From: Pararge aegeria
Taxonomy: Eukaryota > Arthropoda > Insecta > Lepidoptera > Nymphalidae
Length of the DNA: 64,000 nt
NCBI RefSeq assembly: GCF_905163445.1
Contig: NC_053180.1
Span: 12,018,701-12,082,700 of the forward strand
Direction of reading: 5' to 3'
Part shown: one piece after another, positions 12,831 through 25,989 of the stretch
Layout: each line of letters starts with the position of its first letter
Numbering within the stretch: the stretch's first letter is position 1
Notes under the pieces: generated by a model
The model's input: only the letters and a program-made list of their open reading frames with translations
The model's database searches: none
Told to the model about the DNA's origin: nothing
Position numbers and translations under genes: made by a program

Positions 12831-13550
12831 TATTAAGTATTTCCCCGACAAGAAATTCTTAATATCCTGGCTTTAACCAGTGATTTGATATTTTACTATC
12901 GTAACGCTCTTATTGGAAATTCCTTCACCACCATGTCCAATAGCGAAAAAACAATCCCAACCTGAAATTCCTCCCACCCAGGACATCGCAACATTTAGTC
13001 AAAATGCATCACTAGACCAGCATGGCAGTACAGATAGTTTTTACGGATACCAGATATTCCTTTAAAAAATACCAAACGATATCAAATATTCTACAAGTCA
13101 CAAATCACTTTAAAGTTTCATATGTGTCCCAACACTTCTTACCTGCATACAACTCCGGCAGTGCAAGTGTCATGATCGAAGTTTGAAGGAAAATCAGAAG
13201 AATTTATCAAGTGAACTTTATTTGATTTACGATGCACATTATTATACCCGCTAAGTTTAGCATGAAATTCTAGTCGTAAGTTTCCAAACTATTGAAAAAT
13301 TATAAAACCGTGTTCAGAATTGCGCAGCTGAATTTTAACTTGAAATTCAGGATAATGTATACTTTTAAACTAATTTGAATCACCATCGTCATTCCTTTGT
13401 GCATGAAATGCTTATACATGACCACCATTAGGGTATGACTTCACTGCAGTAGTTTTCAAACCTATTACTTATGTACCTATTATTAATAATTGTTCGAAGT
13501 ATAGGACATTTATGTTCAGGAGTCACTGTTTCACTATTTTGGAAAAGGTT

Positions 13551-13925
13551 GAAATTCAAATTCAAAATTATTTATTTCAAGTAGGCCTACTTTATAAGCA
13601 CTTTTGAAACGTCAAGTATGTATGTTAGTTGTGACTCTACCACCGGTTCGGAAAGCAAATTCTACTGAGAAGAGCCGGCAAGAAACTCAGTAGTTGCTCT
13701 TTTCCAACATCAACATTTACAATCATTTTGCTATCTTGCGGGAGATGAGAGCGAGGCTGGCTGCTTCCAATCTACCTTTCAATGAAGAATTCATCAAATG
13801 TATAGTAACCTCGCTGTACTAGATGCGTTTTTACACATTTTTTTAGGTTGCTAAGCGTTACAGTTTGGCAGCTGCCTGCTACTACCGACCGTCCATTCCA
13901 AAAGTATGGACGGTATACTGGTTGA
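13551..13925 (-). mobile_element. Jockey-like LINE, 3' end, copy 1 (minus strand)
   Basis: The left edge is the TTCAAATTCAAAATT terminal repeat followed by TTTATTTCAAGTAGGCCTAC. Next come ACTCTACCACCGGTTCGGAA and GCCGGCAAGAAACTCAGTAG. These match the copy at 41343-41765, where the minus-strand coding end is still visible. The right part (13800-13880) corresponds to the RT polyprotein C-terminus but is broken. Confidence 0.75.
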
Positions 13926-15190
13926 CGGTCAAAATGGTCAATTTGTTTGTTTTGTTTTTTTTTATTTAATTGTTGTGTTTATTTAACAAATACCTATGAT
14001 GAGTTATTGATAAAGAAACACAATGCTTGCAAATTCATATTAAATAACAGTTTATAAAATTAACGTTTTATTTCGTATCTTTAGATAATTCGTTACATAA
14101 CTGATCGGAAAGTTTAATAAGATATGTTTACTTTTCTTTACTCTTTTATTTTTTAGTTTATAATGTTGTATTACCAGTATTAATAAAAAGTGGAACAATT
14201 TTCCCATCTTTCGATCGACGTAGAATCTGACATCAACGATGAATGGTTTTAAAACTGTAACATGTCTTCGCTATTCTATTTTTGTATGGTCCATATTCTC
14301 CCCAGAGTGGAATATGACAGGTGCTGTCAGATCGCGAAAAAGACTAATGTTGTTTTCGTGCGAGTATTCTTATCATTAGTTACCAAAGTGTCCACGACTG
14401 TTAGTACTTAGTGCTCCTTGAATTCATATAAAGCTCTCTTCTGAGTTAATGGCAACAAAGAAGTTAGAGCCACACAACTTATCAATATAATAAAAATAAT
14501 AACGTTACCTTCCTTTCTCCTTCCATAATTGGTGAATTGTGTTTTATTTTTATTTCAAATAATTCTTAAAAGAAGCGGCCATCTGAAACCTGCACATTCG
14601 TATGACTCATTTTTAAAGTATTTCTCTTCTACAGTTATTAAATATGTTCTATAAGTATAATAAATGTTTCTTTTTCTTTTTCAATTAATTATTGTTTTTA
14701 TCAAGAAATAAAGTTTCCTTTTTTCTTTATTTTTAAATTAAAAAAAAATTATATCGGTCCTTTCTAGGTTATTATTTATGCAACTCACTTAAGGATCCAT
14801 CCATTCACACACATTTGATAAAGTAATAAGTCACAATCGGTTTCTGGTTCTGTTTGACGTTCAGAAACTTGTTGTTTTCAAACTAAGGCCAAAATCGCAC
14901 GGGATGAACCCGAAGGACGTTTCAAATTGGCACAAATAGCCGTTCGATAGACGCGACACCAAAGCAAGACACGGATTTTATTTCAAGCTCGCAGTTTTTA
15001 AAAACAAATTTCTACCGACAAAGACTTGCCGCCAAACGATTTAATGTTCCGGTACAATGGCGCGTGAAAACCAATACGGAGTATGGGTTTACATGGCACA
15101 GTTTGTATGGCTCACATGTTAAACGTAGTTATATAACTACCTAACCTACCTTTAATATGTGAGCCCGTGCCATATTAGACTGCAAAATGA
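13926..15190. other. Intronic stretch, nothing recognised
   Basis: AT-rich sequence with T-rich runs (13950-13966, 14690-14735). I see no repeat-family landmark and no coding signal. Confidence 0.4.
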
Positions 15191-15194
15191 GTTA

Positions 15195-15415
15195 CTATCA
15201 TGGATTCAAAATTCTAAATTCATTTATTTCAAGTAGGCCCAGTTTAAAAACACTTTTGAAACGGTTTGTAGTGACTCTATCTACAATACAGCAAAAACAA
15301 AAACGCCTACTAGTTACTCTGAATCTTGGTTTTCTTCTTTTTACTACTGCTAACTGCACGGCCACGACTCAGAAAGCAGGTACGCTGCCCACGGCGCCAG
15401 TCGGCCGTCTATGGT
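15195..15415 (-). mobile_element. Composite debris: jockey LINE tail plus family B SINE head
   Basis: 15205-15290 carries the same TTCATTTATTTCAAGTAGGC and AACACTTTTGAAACG landmarks as the LINE 3' end. 15348-15415 is a minus-strand family B SINE head (CTCAGAAAGCAGGTACGCTG, GCGCCAGTCGGCCGTC). Neither is complete. The small plus-strand reading frame here (15187-15423) is made of this debris. Confidence 0.7.
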
Positions 15416-17415
15416 TTGAATAATCAAAAGATTATGATGATATTTTATTATAACAGTTAAAATTAACAAAATTATATTATTGCTTTAATATGTTTTTAGA
15501 ATCATAACCTGTTTGCTGTTTCTAAAGTAATACCTGTACTGATTTAACCATAAATGTAAATGAAGTTAATGTTATGGTCGTCACATGTTGTAACATCTTT
15601 TACAGTTATTTCTTGAAGACTAAGTATTCAACTTACTAAAAAGTTATGGAACAATATTTCTTGTTATTATTATAATACCCCATCGGATTTATCCCTTTCC
15701 AAACCATACCGAATAAATTCTATATCCTTTTCAAGAATAGTTCCGTGTAATATAATCTTAGTATTATATCGAATAACGTCTATACGACAGTAATTTTCAT
15801 TTTCCCCTTTCTTGCAGTTTGGCCAAACCTTCATTAGCGTCATTAACGAGTCGGCACGCTGCATTGCGGGCTTTACCCCTTTAGCGTCTAAATATTACAT
15901 CGAATTTGGTTTAATTAGCTTTTCCACATTTTCATTACTACTGAAATTTTTTAAAATTACTAGCCACATTCCTCATACGTGGTTATTACTGGTAATAACA
16001 AACCCCGTGGAAACTATTTCTTTTCCTCAAATAAAAAGTAGCCTGTGTCACTTTCCGTCCTTTCTAAATAACTTTATACAAAAAATCTTTTTTGTTGCTT
16101 GGACAGGTCGCAAACTAAGGACAAACAAAGAAACTAATATACAAACAAACACAATATCGCATTTAATATATTAGTATTGATAGTATTGATTATCTTATGT
16201 TTAATAAGATCGCATAATTTTGTTACTAAAAATGTAAATATTTAGCATAAAACGAGTGATAACAACAAAAGGCACTAAGAACTATCTTTGCGCCGTCTGA
16301 GTCTCAATGCAAGACAGAAATTTATTGTATGCTAATAATACATCAAAATATCGATACAATTTCATGAACATACTCTGTGAATCAAATATATTTTTAATTT
16401 ATTTCTTTAAATCTGTTATAAATGATTATAAGCACATTTGTAAAAATGCTAACTTAAGTGAAATTTTGGCATACATAAAGTTGTAGTTTTGAAAAGTTTA
16501 CAGGGTTATTATTCTTCGGCTGTGTATTTTATATGACTTTCATGTCAAATACACATCCGAAAAGTAGTTCTAATGACGTGAATTTAGCCTAAAGTGTTAT
16601 AAATAACATATTTATGTTACTTTATGCGACCCATGTTTCGACATCTAAACGACTCTTTATTACACATTTTGTATAGTCTATACTATCATAATTTCTTGTG
16701 CTGGACCGATTTTAAACATTTTTCGCCAAAAGAATGCTAAACTACAACAAAGTAACATTGGCTATGATTTATTTTCAAAAAAATTGGAAATAATTTTATA
16801 TTAGGTCGGTGGAGATTATTAAGAACGTTGCAATAATGTAACCCAAAGTACTACTAAATACTTGGCGTGCGCTGAGAAAACTAGTGGTAAACATAAAAGT
16901 TATGTGTTTATGTCTGATTAAAATACTCGTTATTACCTACAAAAAAACCCGTTAGGGAATATATCGAACTGTAATATTTGTGTCGTATTAGGAGCTTTTG
17001 TGTTCTAAAATTGAATTAGATTGCGGTAGAAACATAAATAGATTATATTAGTGTCGCAATATTAATTCTTATTCAAATTAGTGATTTTGGCATCAAGGGT
17101 ATTTATATAGCAGTTAAATAAATTTTGATTAATTTCAATCGTATATTTAATTTAAAATTGTTTAAAAAATTTTAGGACTCGATTATTTAAGAACCTAAAC
17201 AAAACATTGCTTTAGATATTTTATTCCATTTATTAAGGGAATTGAAAAATTTCTGGTCAAAAAATTACCCCAAATTATTTTTTTACAGGAATACACGGCC
17301 TCAAAATATCTCTATCGTCTCTCAAATAAACTGTTCGTTCCTACGGGATGCTAACACCGTAAATGTGGCTTAATTTAAAAACTTATGAATTTATCCTTAT
17401 TTTTTTTTCACTTCA
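15416..17415. other. Intronic stretch, no gene recognised
   Basis: A 120-codon frame at 15812-16174 has a hydrophobic central part but no domain or codon signal I trust. A hairpin-like inverted repeat lies at about 16519-16550 (TGTGTATTT against AAATACACA). Otherwise AT-rich and featureless. Confidence 0.45.
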
Positions 17416-17419
17416 ATTT

Positions 17420-17525
17420 AAACCTTGACTGCGATATCACCTGGTGGTGATTATGCAGTCTAAGATGGTAGCGGGCTAACCAGTCATCGCATCGGTACAC
17501 TAAATCGCTTAGCGGCACGTCTTTG
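17420..17525 (-). repeat. Dispersed SINE fragment (minus strand)
   Basis: The reverse strand reads GACTGCATAATCACCACCAG then GTGATATCGCAGTCAAGG, the end of a common lepidopteran SINE ('TGCATCATCACTTACCATCAGGTGAGATTGCAGTCAAGGGCTA'-like, diverged). The matching word 'CTAAGATGGTA' also occurs at about 28190. Confidence 0.5.
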
Positions 17526-18281
17526 TCATAAATGCATTCACTATGTCTAAAGCTGGTTGCGATTTCCACAGCTCTACTGCAATTTGGCAAATCTATAAGG
17601 CTATATATAACTCGTAGCCAGAAGAAAATTAAAATGCCCAAAAGGGCTTCTTTTAACGAACCGAGTTGGCACGTTACGCTGCGGCATTTAATAAAGGCGC
17701 TGGAATTTTCGAGGGCGAATATTATGAATATTCACAACAACACGACATTCACGACACCTAATAATTGAATCAATTGGTATATTTTACGTTTTACTTTTTA
17801 AAGTTCTAGGCGCTAAAATTAGGTTGTTTAAATAATGTTTTCCAGACAGGGCGTGAACAAAAATAGCTGAAATGGCGCTTGATTTATTTACTACCTATTG
17901 CCGTAACATCGTCTGTGTTTTAAAACATAACGCCAATTGATTTTTACATGTCCGTCCCCAAGCCATTTACATACCAAATATTGTCACAATCGGTGCAGCG
18001 GTGATGTATCAACTTACAGAATTATGTGGTGGTAGAACATGGTTGTGTAGTTACACTGAAGACTGAACGAGCGTCTATCTGTCCTACCAGCCCTACGCTG
18101 ATTACTCCTTTGCCTAATCTCTATTTAATATTTTTATTAGGTAGGCTACAAGTTTCATAGAAATATAAACAAAACCTCCACAAAAGGTAATGTGTTCTAG
18201 TTGAATCGTCGCAAATCAACCGATGACCCATGTTGGAAACTGTATGCGTAACCTACTTTTGAACTCCGAATTTGGCCTTAA

Positions 18282-18749
18282 AGGTTCTCGCACACATATC
18301 AACTCGGAAACGGCTCGTCTATCAACTCACCAAGCCACGTAACCGTAGCAAATGAACACCTTGGACTCGGCTAGGCTATTCCACGCCGCGATTACATCGC
18401 GGTGACAGCTGGTTGATAGCTTTGCATCACCCGTCAACGGATCTCTTTGACGGGTGACGCTTAGCGTCTTATTAATTAGTTTAATCAATTTAAATGTGAG
18501 AGGCAGCGCAAGGTTACTTGTAGTTCACTAAACACCTCGTAAGCACAGAGACAGCCAGAAGTAACCGCGATCACGACTGGACAAAAGGGCGGCGACGACC
18601 GGCCATCAGTGCGAGGACTGAGAATTGACCACGCACCGCGAGGGATCGCCTCTACAAAGCTTAGCACTGTACGTTGCAATAGGAAGTTTGAACGCCTCGA
18701 GTTGAGACATGGATAATACATTTTTGAGTTGATATGTGTGCGATAACCT
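18282..18749. mobile_element. TTAA-flanked inverted-repeat element (piggyBac-like MITE candidate), 468 bp
   Basis: TTAA at 18278-18281 precedes AGGTTCTCGCACACATATCA. On the right the complementary sequence, TGATATGTGTGCGATAACCT, is followed by TTAA at 18750-18753. The inverted termini match over 24 bp with one mismatch. Flanking TTAA on both sides is the piggyBac-type target duplication. The interior is much more GC-rich than its surroundings and has no transposase frame. It contains a hairpin at about 18424-18462 (TCACCCGTCAA against TTGACGGGTGA). Non-autonomous by size. The superfamily is inferred from TTAA only. Confidence 0.7.
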
Positions 18750-18753
18750 TTAA

Positions 18754-20575
18754 CTCCCTTTTGTACCTTTGTCAGCACGTTATTGCTGAAATACACCTAC
18801 TTGCTGGCCAGGGAACCGCATTGCGCAGTACGCGGCGCAAGATAAGCCTAGTTAATCTAAAATCTAAAGATTTTGGATTATATGGATTAATTTGATTGAA
18901 GTAAAACTTCTTAAGCCGCAACTAGGCAGTAAATAAGATTTTTTCTGACTGGAGTAACGCTTACGTCAGACGTCTGTGTAGCTATTTATAAATAATAATT
19001 TGGATTGGTCATAAGTAGGTATATGTCATATACTCCACGCTTCTTGACTTATACGCCAGCTATGGCAAATATCATAATCAATTCGGATTATTTATTTCCA
19101 AAATTTTCATACAGATCAATTGTCAATAGCAAAGTGAAAAAAATAAACAGTTTTAAAAAAAATATTTTAATTTGCAAAGTTTTTTGAAAATCTCTAAATA
19201 TACTTGTTTATTTTTTACTTTTGTTATTAATAAATTATTAACAAATTTTCTGACGATTGCGATACTATTATATTCAATGACAAGGCTATATTGACATGTG
19301 CTGATCTAAGCCTCATTTTGTAATCTTAATTATTCTATTTAACAAATGAAAATATTTATGAAATGTGAAAGTAATATTAATGAATTTTAATTTAAAGTGA
19401 AATAGTGAATATTAAATGAAATGACGGAGTTCCAGGAGAATTTTTCTTTTTCATCAATATATAATAATAAAAGATTTACTTCAATCGCGCGTAAAGTTAC
19501 ATGCACACACTTTTTTTTTTTCAAAGCATTTAGGCATAAGGTCTTTTGCTTATTGTTCAAACTCGTGTTTCGTGCTAGCCACGTGACATTCGCGCCACGC
19601 TATCTATCGAGCGAAGCGACCAACTGAGTGTCTAGTGACTGAACCAAATCTGCAGAAATATACCAGGCATGTAACAGGCTCGGCGGTGCGCCATGAGACG
19701 CACCTACCCATATTTCTACAGTGTGATCAAAAAGAATTGAATAATACAATCAAATTAATGTTAGGCTGCAAGCCATACGATTCCACATTTTATTATTGTA
19801 CATTATTACAATCCGTGAATTAGTATTTCATTAAAACAATAATTATTTTCTGTATCACGTTCAACTGTATACCTTACTCCAATGTAATTATTCTCGTTAA
19901 TGAGTTTCCATACCAATTGAACCTCAGTAGTACCCACATTTCTCGTTACAAATAATAATGCATTCCTCCATTTCAATCACAGAGATTAGATTAGGCAGAT
20001 TCTATTTCGTTTAGTTGTGCCCGTTGGCATCATGCTTTTTAGGTAAGGAACTTTTATTAAAATACCAATTTCTTCTAGCTAGAATCTTTATTGTATTTTT
20101 CTTACAGTATTGTTTTATTTTATTATGGTTTGTTATTGTCTGCTTCGTGGTGATTTTCAAGACGTTAGGACTTCGGTCTTCCCTTCCGGGAAACTGAATT
20201 TGAACCCTTGAAGCCCTTTAAATATTTAATGAAGACAAAGGTCCTACAAATAGAAATTATATATTCTCATTTCTAGATTGTGAAACCAATTACACTTTAG
20301 CTTATCAATACAAGTAAGTTACAGTGAACGGTAACTGTAGTTTCCAGTGTCTCTACATTAAAAACACAGTTTTTTCATACATCTCTCTAATTTGGAAGAA
20401 TGATTGAAAACCTACTCTTAAGGGGGTTACCTTAACGGAAGTCTATGTTAAAGACGGAAAGAGGCTTTTCGATCAGGGCGCGTTTGAAGCCCTCGTAGCT
20501 TTGGTTTGAAGTTTACGAATGTATTTATTTATCACAGTAGAATGTATCTGCACACATTTTTATGTACATAAGCAT
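18754..20575. other. Intronic stretch, nothing recognised
   Basis: AT-rich. Frames of 60-68 codons (19005, 19421, 19635, 20015) have no support from domains or splice sites. Confidence 0.4.
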
Positions 20576-20579
20576 GAAA

Positions 20580-21200
20580 AGTGCCATCTATGGGCCTATT
20601 TGAATAAGGAAATATTTGACGTTGATTTTTACTTTGACTTGATTTGATTTCGAAGTGACCATCCAAGCATAAACATTGATAATGGTAGTAGAAGCATCAA
20701 ATGTTAGTTAAATGCCCTAGGCAAGCAAAGTTGACTAAGTCAGTAATTTGAGTGATCAAATTATTCTTTATCAGATGCTTAGTGGGCACGCTTTTATTCA
20801 CCTGGCATGTATGCATGCACTTATTACGTCTTACCTAATTCATTAGCTTTCAGATTGCTGAGAGGTTTGTCCTGTATCTCAAACTAAAACTAAAGTCCTG
20901 ACCAGAAGTTTACAAAATCTAGGCACAATCAAGTCTATCCCGAACGAACTCGGGAATAAAAGTATATTTTAAGTTAATCTGCTTTTTATTTTCATCCGGA
21001 GTATCAGCCATAAATGTACCAAACACTTAAATACGTTCAGTAGTTTTTCCGTGATGAGCACACAAACCAACGGGGAAAGACAAACAGATACACAGAGAGA
21101 GATCGGAAAATAATTTAATTTTTTCGTTATGTTACTTATTTCAAACGTCTCCCAGTTTTTTTTGCAAAAATCTTTAATGTACAGACACAGCTAGTCTACG
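20580..21200 (+). repeat. Decayed LINE 3'-end fragments
   Basis: 20585-20650 resembles the common LINE terminus (CTATGGGCCTATTTGAATAA, then GACTTTGACTTGATTTGATT-like sequence). 20935-21100 resembles the UTR of the element at 33090 (GAACGAACTCGGGAATAAAA, TTCAGTAGTTTTTCCGTGAT, CACACAAACCAACGGGG). Confidence 0.5.
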
Positions 21201-22415
21201 ATTTATTATATGTATCTAAGATAGATGTAGATAATCAACCTAAAAGCTCAGTATTAGATTGCTGCTTCCTGGAGTCACGTTGCCGAGCTCAGAGTACCTA
21301 CCCGATATGACTAAAACATGTAATCTGTTAAACTGATTTAAGCTCGTAAGCTCGTTTCACGTGTAGATGTTAATTGGCAAACGCTGACCTCATTTTGCGA
21401 CAGGTAAAATAAATCTAAACAAGTGAGTTAAAAAGAGCAAAAAGCATACGAACAGTGCTTAGATAACGCGCCACGCAACAACTTTATTAAATAAAGAAAA
21501 AGATGTAATTTTATTATTCGATAAGAAGTTTTTCATAGCCTGATATTAAAATAGACAGTTCTACGAGAAAGGTAAATATAATGAATCGTGCTATCTTCAT
21601 CGAAGTTTCAGAGATTATAGTAGGATAATATGTGAGGGTATGGGGTTAGTTGTCCCTCTCCGAAAGGAGGTGTTAATTTTTTTAATTTCAATTAATATAA
21701 ATAAAACTAATTATAATTATAATTTCGTGGCTTTATCTGCGTGTTTATCTGTTAATTTCAATGCCGTTTGAACTAGATGCAAGCTATTTCTAAGATAAAT
21801 TGTTTTGCCATTTCCGGTTTTGCTGCTAAGGTAACAATGTTTGAAGAAGGTAAGAAACTTTTCAGTGCCAAGTCTCTAAGTCATATGCAACTTATTTATG
21901 TGCTAAATATTGTCACAATCGTTTTTAATGCTTGAGCCGCAAATAGGTAACAAATAAACAACCTTAGCCAATCTTAATGTAATTTTGGCACATTGATAGG
22001 ACAAGGATATAAGATACTTTGTATGTGTTAAATGCACAGGAGTTCAGTTTCCGGATGGTTAAAAAAGTTTTATTTTTAAACGGCCTGTCAGCAAAACTAA
22101 AAAAAATTAAATTAAATTAAATCTTTAGAAAATTCTGCATAGATATAGCATGTAGCGGCAATAAAGATACTGAATATCTTCGTATAAGCAAGTATATCAG
22201 TCGTCCCCGCTGACATTTAGTTTTGTATCGTTAACAAGATAAATTGCCCAATTTTGTATCTTATGAATTGACTTAGCACTAATATTAAGGTTCTGATGCC
22301 CGAAGGTGTAAGCATCACTCATTAAGGAGATTAATTGTATAGTTGGCAACAATGCCTCACTTTAATCTTTCAGAACCATATACTTTGAAAATAAAGTTAC
22401 TGTCTTATTGTATTA
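21201..22415. other. Intronic stretch, nothing recognised
   Basis: AT-rich sequence without coding or repeat-family landmarks that I can identify. Confidence 0.4.
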
Positions 22416-22417
22416 CT

Positions 22418-22821
22418 AGCGGACCCTCGCGACTTTGTCCGCGTATCAGTAAACCTTATTAAATAGTCGTATATGGTCGCGGACTGTTTTTCGAATTTTG
22501 AAGAATCATTTCCGACAATTAAAACTTAATTCCGGCGTTTCGACGTAACACGCTCAAAAATAATATTTTTTGCAGCATTTCTCATTGATGATCATAGCGT
22601 GGTCGTGGTAACTATTAGTCGTAGCGTGATAGCGTATATAGCTGATACTACCAAACCAATTTAAAACCGCAGTTCCTGAGATTAGCGCGTTTAACGTTAT
22701 TATCGTTAAGGCAGCGTTCGTAAGAAACGATTTCGATCGAATTGGTTCAGTAGATCCAGAGATTACCCCTTACAACGTCACAAACTCACAAAAGTTACCT
22801 CTTTATTATAATAGTATAGAT
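22418..22821 (+). mobile_element. LINE 3'-UTR copy, family D (older copy)
   Basis: It starts TACTAGCGGACCCTCGCGAC, then TTTGTCCGCGT. It ends CACAAACTCACAAAAGTTAC followed by ATTATAATAGTATAGATT. This is the same start/end architecture as the better preserved copy at 33090-33527. No coding remnant. Confidence 0.65.
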
Positions 22822-23934
22822 TGCTTTCTTACAGTTGTACATATACGTGAATTAATAGTCTTAAACAGAACTGTAAAGTATTTCTTCGGTTGAGAAATAG
22901 AAAGATAAGAAAGATTTTAAATTAAATTGTACGGAATTGAAATGCAAATTCTCTAATATAACTATTTTGCTGACAAGGCAAGTTGCCAACTGGTACAACC
23001 AAATAAAACAAAATCTGGACTAATAACAGCAGCGGTGAAACAGGAATGAAAAATATATTAGTTTCCCTATCTAGATGTACCTACCGCTGCATGAAACGGA
23101 TTAATAACAGAATATACATTTTTTAAGCTTTTATACTTTATTATTCCAACTACCAGGAATAGTTTTGGCTTAAAAACATTTAGTTGTATTTACGATAAAA
23201 TTGACAATCTTCAGAGAACCATCTACCCGGTTCGGTGTTCGCATATTTAGTTTTGCCCCAAATAGAACAATGGAATTCATAAAGAATAAACGTGCTTTTA
23301 CTTTAAAATATTGTACTTTCACTGCTGGACGGAGATTGGATTTCCACTTATCATGGTTTTATACCGCTTATGTCAACTGTCAACCTTGTCGTCACATCAG
23401 CACCTTGGAAATCCAGTGTTTATTAGAATGGTGTATTACCACTTTCTCCAAGTTGAGGCCGGATTGTGTTCCCAGTTTTCCCAGCTCCTTCCCATGCACA
23501 ATGCCGGACATTATTGGCAGAAATAGAGATTTCTATACCATGATTGTGGTTATAATTATCTTATCTTGATTTGTCAAAAAGCTTATTTTTCAAAATTATA
23601 TATAAAAGCGACCTAGCCTTTAAAGATAATCTTGGTCACTCAGCTATCATAGAAATTAGGTAAATTTGCATTAATATATATCGCGAATATTTGAAAATAT
23701 GTTTTGTATTGCAATAGATATTTATTTGTCTACTAAGCTCCACTAAATCGTCTTTTGGAACACTTCCAACTATCTTGATTAGCAACAAAACAAATGTTAT
23801 AGTTTACCGAGGTAGTAATGTTCAGAGCGATTTAATGTAAACCTGAGTTATCGGTTAGCTTGTGTTCGTAAATTTTACGTTAGTTGTAACAATTAACCAT
23901 ATACAAATATTTTACCCGGAATTAAATATTTGTG
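22822..23934. other. Intronic stretch, nothing recognised
   Basis: Two overlapping plus-strand frames (122 codons from 23201 and 71 codons from 23311) lie in different phases. They show no domain, no splice-site support and no conserved motif. Confidence 0.4.
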
Positions 23935-23946
23935 TTTGGTTATTTG

Positions 23947-24050
23947 GAGCAAATTGCTCCGATAGTATTTATCCACATTGTTTTAGAAGTAGCAGTTTGG
24001 TAAATTACTCCGATAGTATTTAACCATACAGTATTAGAAGTTGCAATTTA
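23947..24050 (+). repeat. 51-bp tandem duplication
   Basis: CTCCGATAGTATTTATCCAC at 23957 recurs as CTCCGATAGTATTTAACCAT at 24008, and the following 30 bases (TTTTAGAAGTAGCAGTTTGG against ATTAGAAGTTGCAATTTAG) also match. Two copies, about 85 percent alike by eye. Confidence 0.75.
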
Positions 24051-24061
24051 GTATTTTACTG

Positions 24062-24170
24062 TAATTGATAAAACGCACTTAACTTAGAAAAGTTAGAAAA
24101 CGTTCTGGGATTGGAACTCAGCCCCCTGAAAGTGAGGTCGATGTACTACCCACTGGGCTATCGACGCTTC
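24062..24170 (+). repeat. SINE-like repeat, family A, 3' part only
   Basis: It contains AAAACGCACTTAACTTAGAA, then AAGTTAGAAAACGTTCTGGG, then GGAACTCAGCCCCCTGAA and CCACTGGGCTATCGACGC. This is the reversed tRNA-like end (B-box then A-box) seen in family A. Confidence 0.65.
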
Positions 24171-24429
24171 ATTATATATTTCAAAATTGTTATGTACTCG
24201 TAATTTAATATTGAGTTTGAAGTTTGCCGCAGTGACTAAGAAAATCATTATTATATTCTTTGCCTATGCCTAAAAACAAGGTTTTTTTATAACACAGTAC
24301 ATTTTTGAATCATTACTAGGGTGATATTTCACGAGCGAGTAAAGCCACTTTTTTGTGAAATGTGTCCAGCAGCAAAAAAAGTAAAATACTTCAATAGGTA
24401 TTAAGATAAAAGCAGAATAGGTACGTGAA

Positions 24430-24870
24430 GTAGCATCCAATTTGTGTCACCGCAAGGCAAAAGTCCTGCCTTCTAACGAATAGCAAACAAAACAACGTGA
24501 ATTTTATCTTTGCAAAACTGGCTTCTTGTTTCATTTTTCTTATTTTATTATTTTAACACTATACTTTATTTATGCAAATCAATTATATTGGACGCTATAT
24601 TTTATTTATGCAAATCAATTATATTGGTAGGGTATAACAATTTTTTTTTAGTCCTCATTATACTCAACAAGTTTATATTGTAATAATAAAAGTAAAAAAT
24701 ATCTTTTGATGCGTACATTAAAAAAAATATACTTAGTAGAGAGATGATGGCGATAACTATATTCGTTAATTTGAAACTAACTAGCTACGAGGGTTCCAAA
24801 CGCGAACTCGATTAAGAAGAAGCTTACAACAAACTTTGCCTGCCGGGTGTTCTTTTTGTTATCACCCTCT
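24430..24870 (+). repeat. Dispersed repeat, family E, copy 1
   Basis: The left block CAATTTGTGTCACCGCAAGG / CAAAAGTCCTGCCTTCTAAC is followed about 330 bp later by TGATGGCGATAACTATATTC and CTACGAGGGTTCCAAACGCG. The same blocks in the same order are at 25990-26205, and the second block alone at 43825-43960. Nested in it (24561-24627) is a 36-bp tandem duplication built on TTTATGCAAATCAATTATAT. Confidence 0.6.
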
Positions 24871-25217
24871 CCCATTGTCATTGACAATTAATTATTAAAA
24901 AAGCAAACATCTATTTTAGTTTACTCACAACTTGATGATACAAGATTTTTCTTTAAAATTATAGTAACGTAATATTTTCTAAAACATTTTGTTGTTAGTT
25001 AGTAGTTCGATTTAAAATTTTGTAGTTGTAGATCGGATCTACAATATTTTCTTCTAGATGACGCTAATAGTTGTTTGAAGGCAATTTACAAAAGTGCAGA
25101 ACCAAACCATCAACATTATCGAATGAGGCCCGTTGCGTGGGCAAAACTTTCTGGCCATATAGTCAGAGTGATGGAAGTTCGAATCGCCTTTAATTTGATT
25201 TTTTACTGTTTAACAGA

Positions 25218-25367
25218 CGAATGAGCTCACATGAATTTTCGTCAGATATTGCTTAACTAGTTTCAGTGTATTTCGTGCCGCATCAGGCGTACATGTTGAT
25301 GTTTAAGAACCCCGAATCGGTTCAAAACTAGTCGGGCTTTCCGACGAAAATTCACGTGAATTCAGCC
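25218..25367. repeat. ~150 bp inverted-repeat unit
   Basis: CTCACATGAATTTTCGTC at the left pairs with GACGAAAATTCACGTGAA at the right (16 of 18). An inner ACTAGTTT/AAAACTAGT pair is in the same register. It could be a small MITE or a fragment of a larger element. No clear target duplication. Confidence 0.5.
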
Positions 25368-25989
25368 ATCTATTAGGTATACAGTAGATAAAAATATTTA
25401 ATTTTAAAATGCAGATCCGTCGTACAAGTAACAGTAAAATTGAACTTTACCCACGATAGCTTAAATTCTTAAATTAATATTTAATATTGCCTCTATTTTT
25501 GTCAATTTTGCTGTCCAAGAAACAGTTTAACAAGGTTAATTTAAAACTTACAGCCGCATAAAACTCCGCAATTGCTGCTAACCATGTAATGCACATTGTC
25601 ACCCCAGCCGTGACGCCCGCGGTTTCTCCATTTGCGACATTTTCTTATTAATTTTGACGCACAGTGTCACCCTTACTATGTCATCCATGGTCAACTAATA
25701 CATAATACACCAATTTACCTTATAAACCTACTGTACCTTCTACCGAAGCTAAGACTCATATTTGATTGGGCTCAATGGCTGTTCCTAAAATAATAAATAT
25801 TTTTTTCAACTCAGATACTAAAATTCAATTCTAGTACAGTAATTGTGACAAAAAGTTTTCATAATTATAAAAAAGTAGAATCATAATACAAATGATAAAC
25901 TAAAAATTCTAAGAAAATATTTTAACATCTACTACTTAATATTTAAAAGAAATTTTAATTAAATAATCCATAGAAGCTCGTGAATAAAT

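Noticed and set aside
15812..16174. 120-codon plus-strand reading frame
   Set aside because: It has hydrophobic AT-driven composition, no recognisable domain, and no partner exons in phase.
23201..23569. 122-codon frame overlapped by a 71-codon frame
   Set aside because: Two different phases are open over the same DNA, which points to chance. No domain is visible in either.
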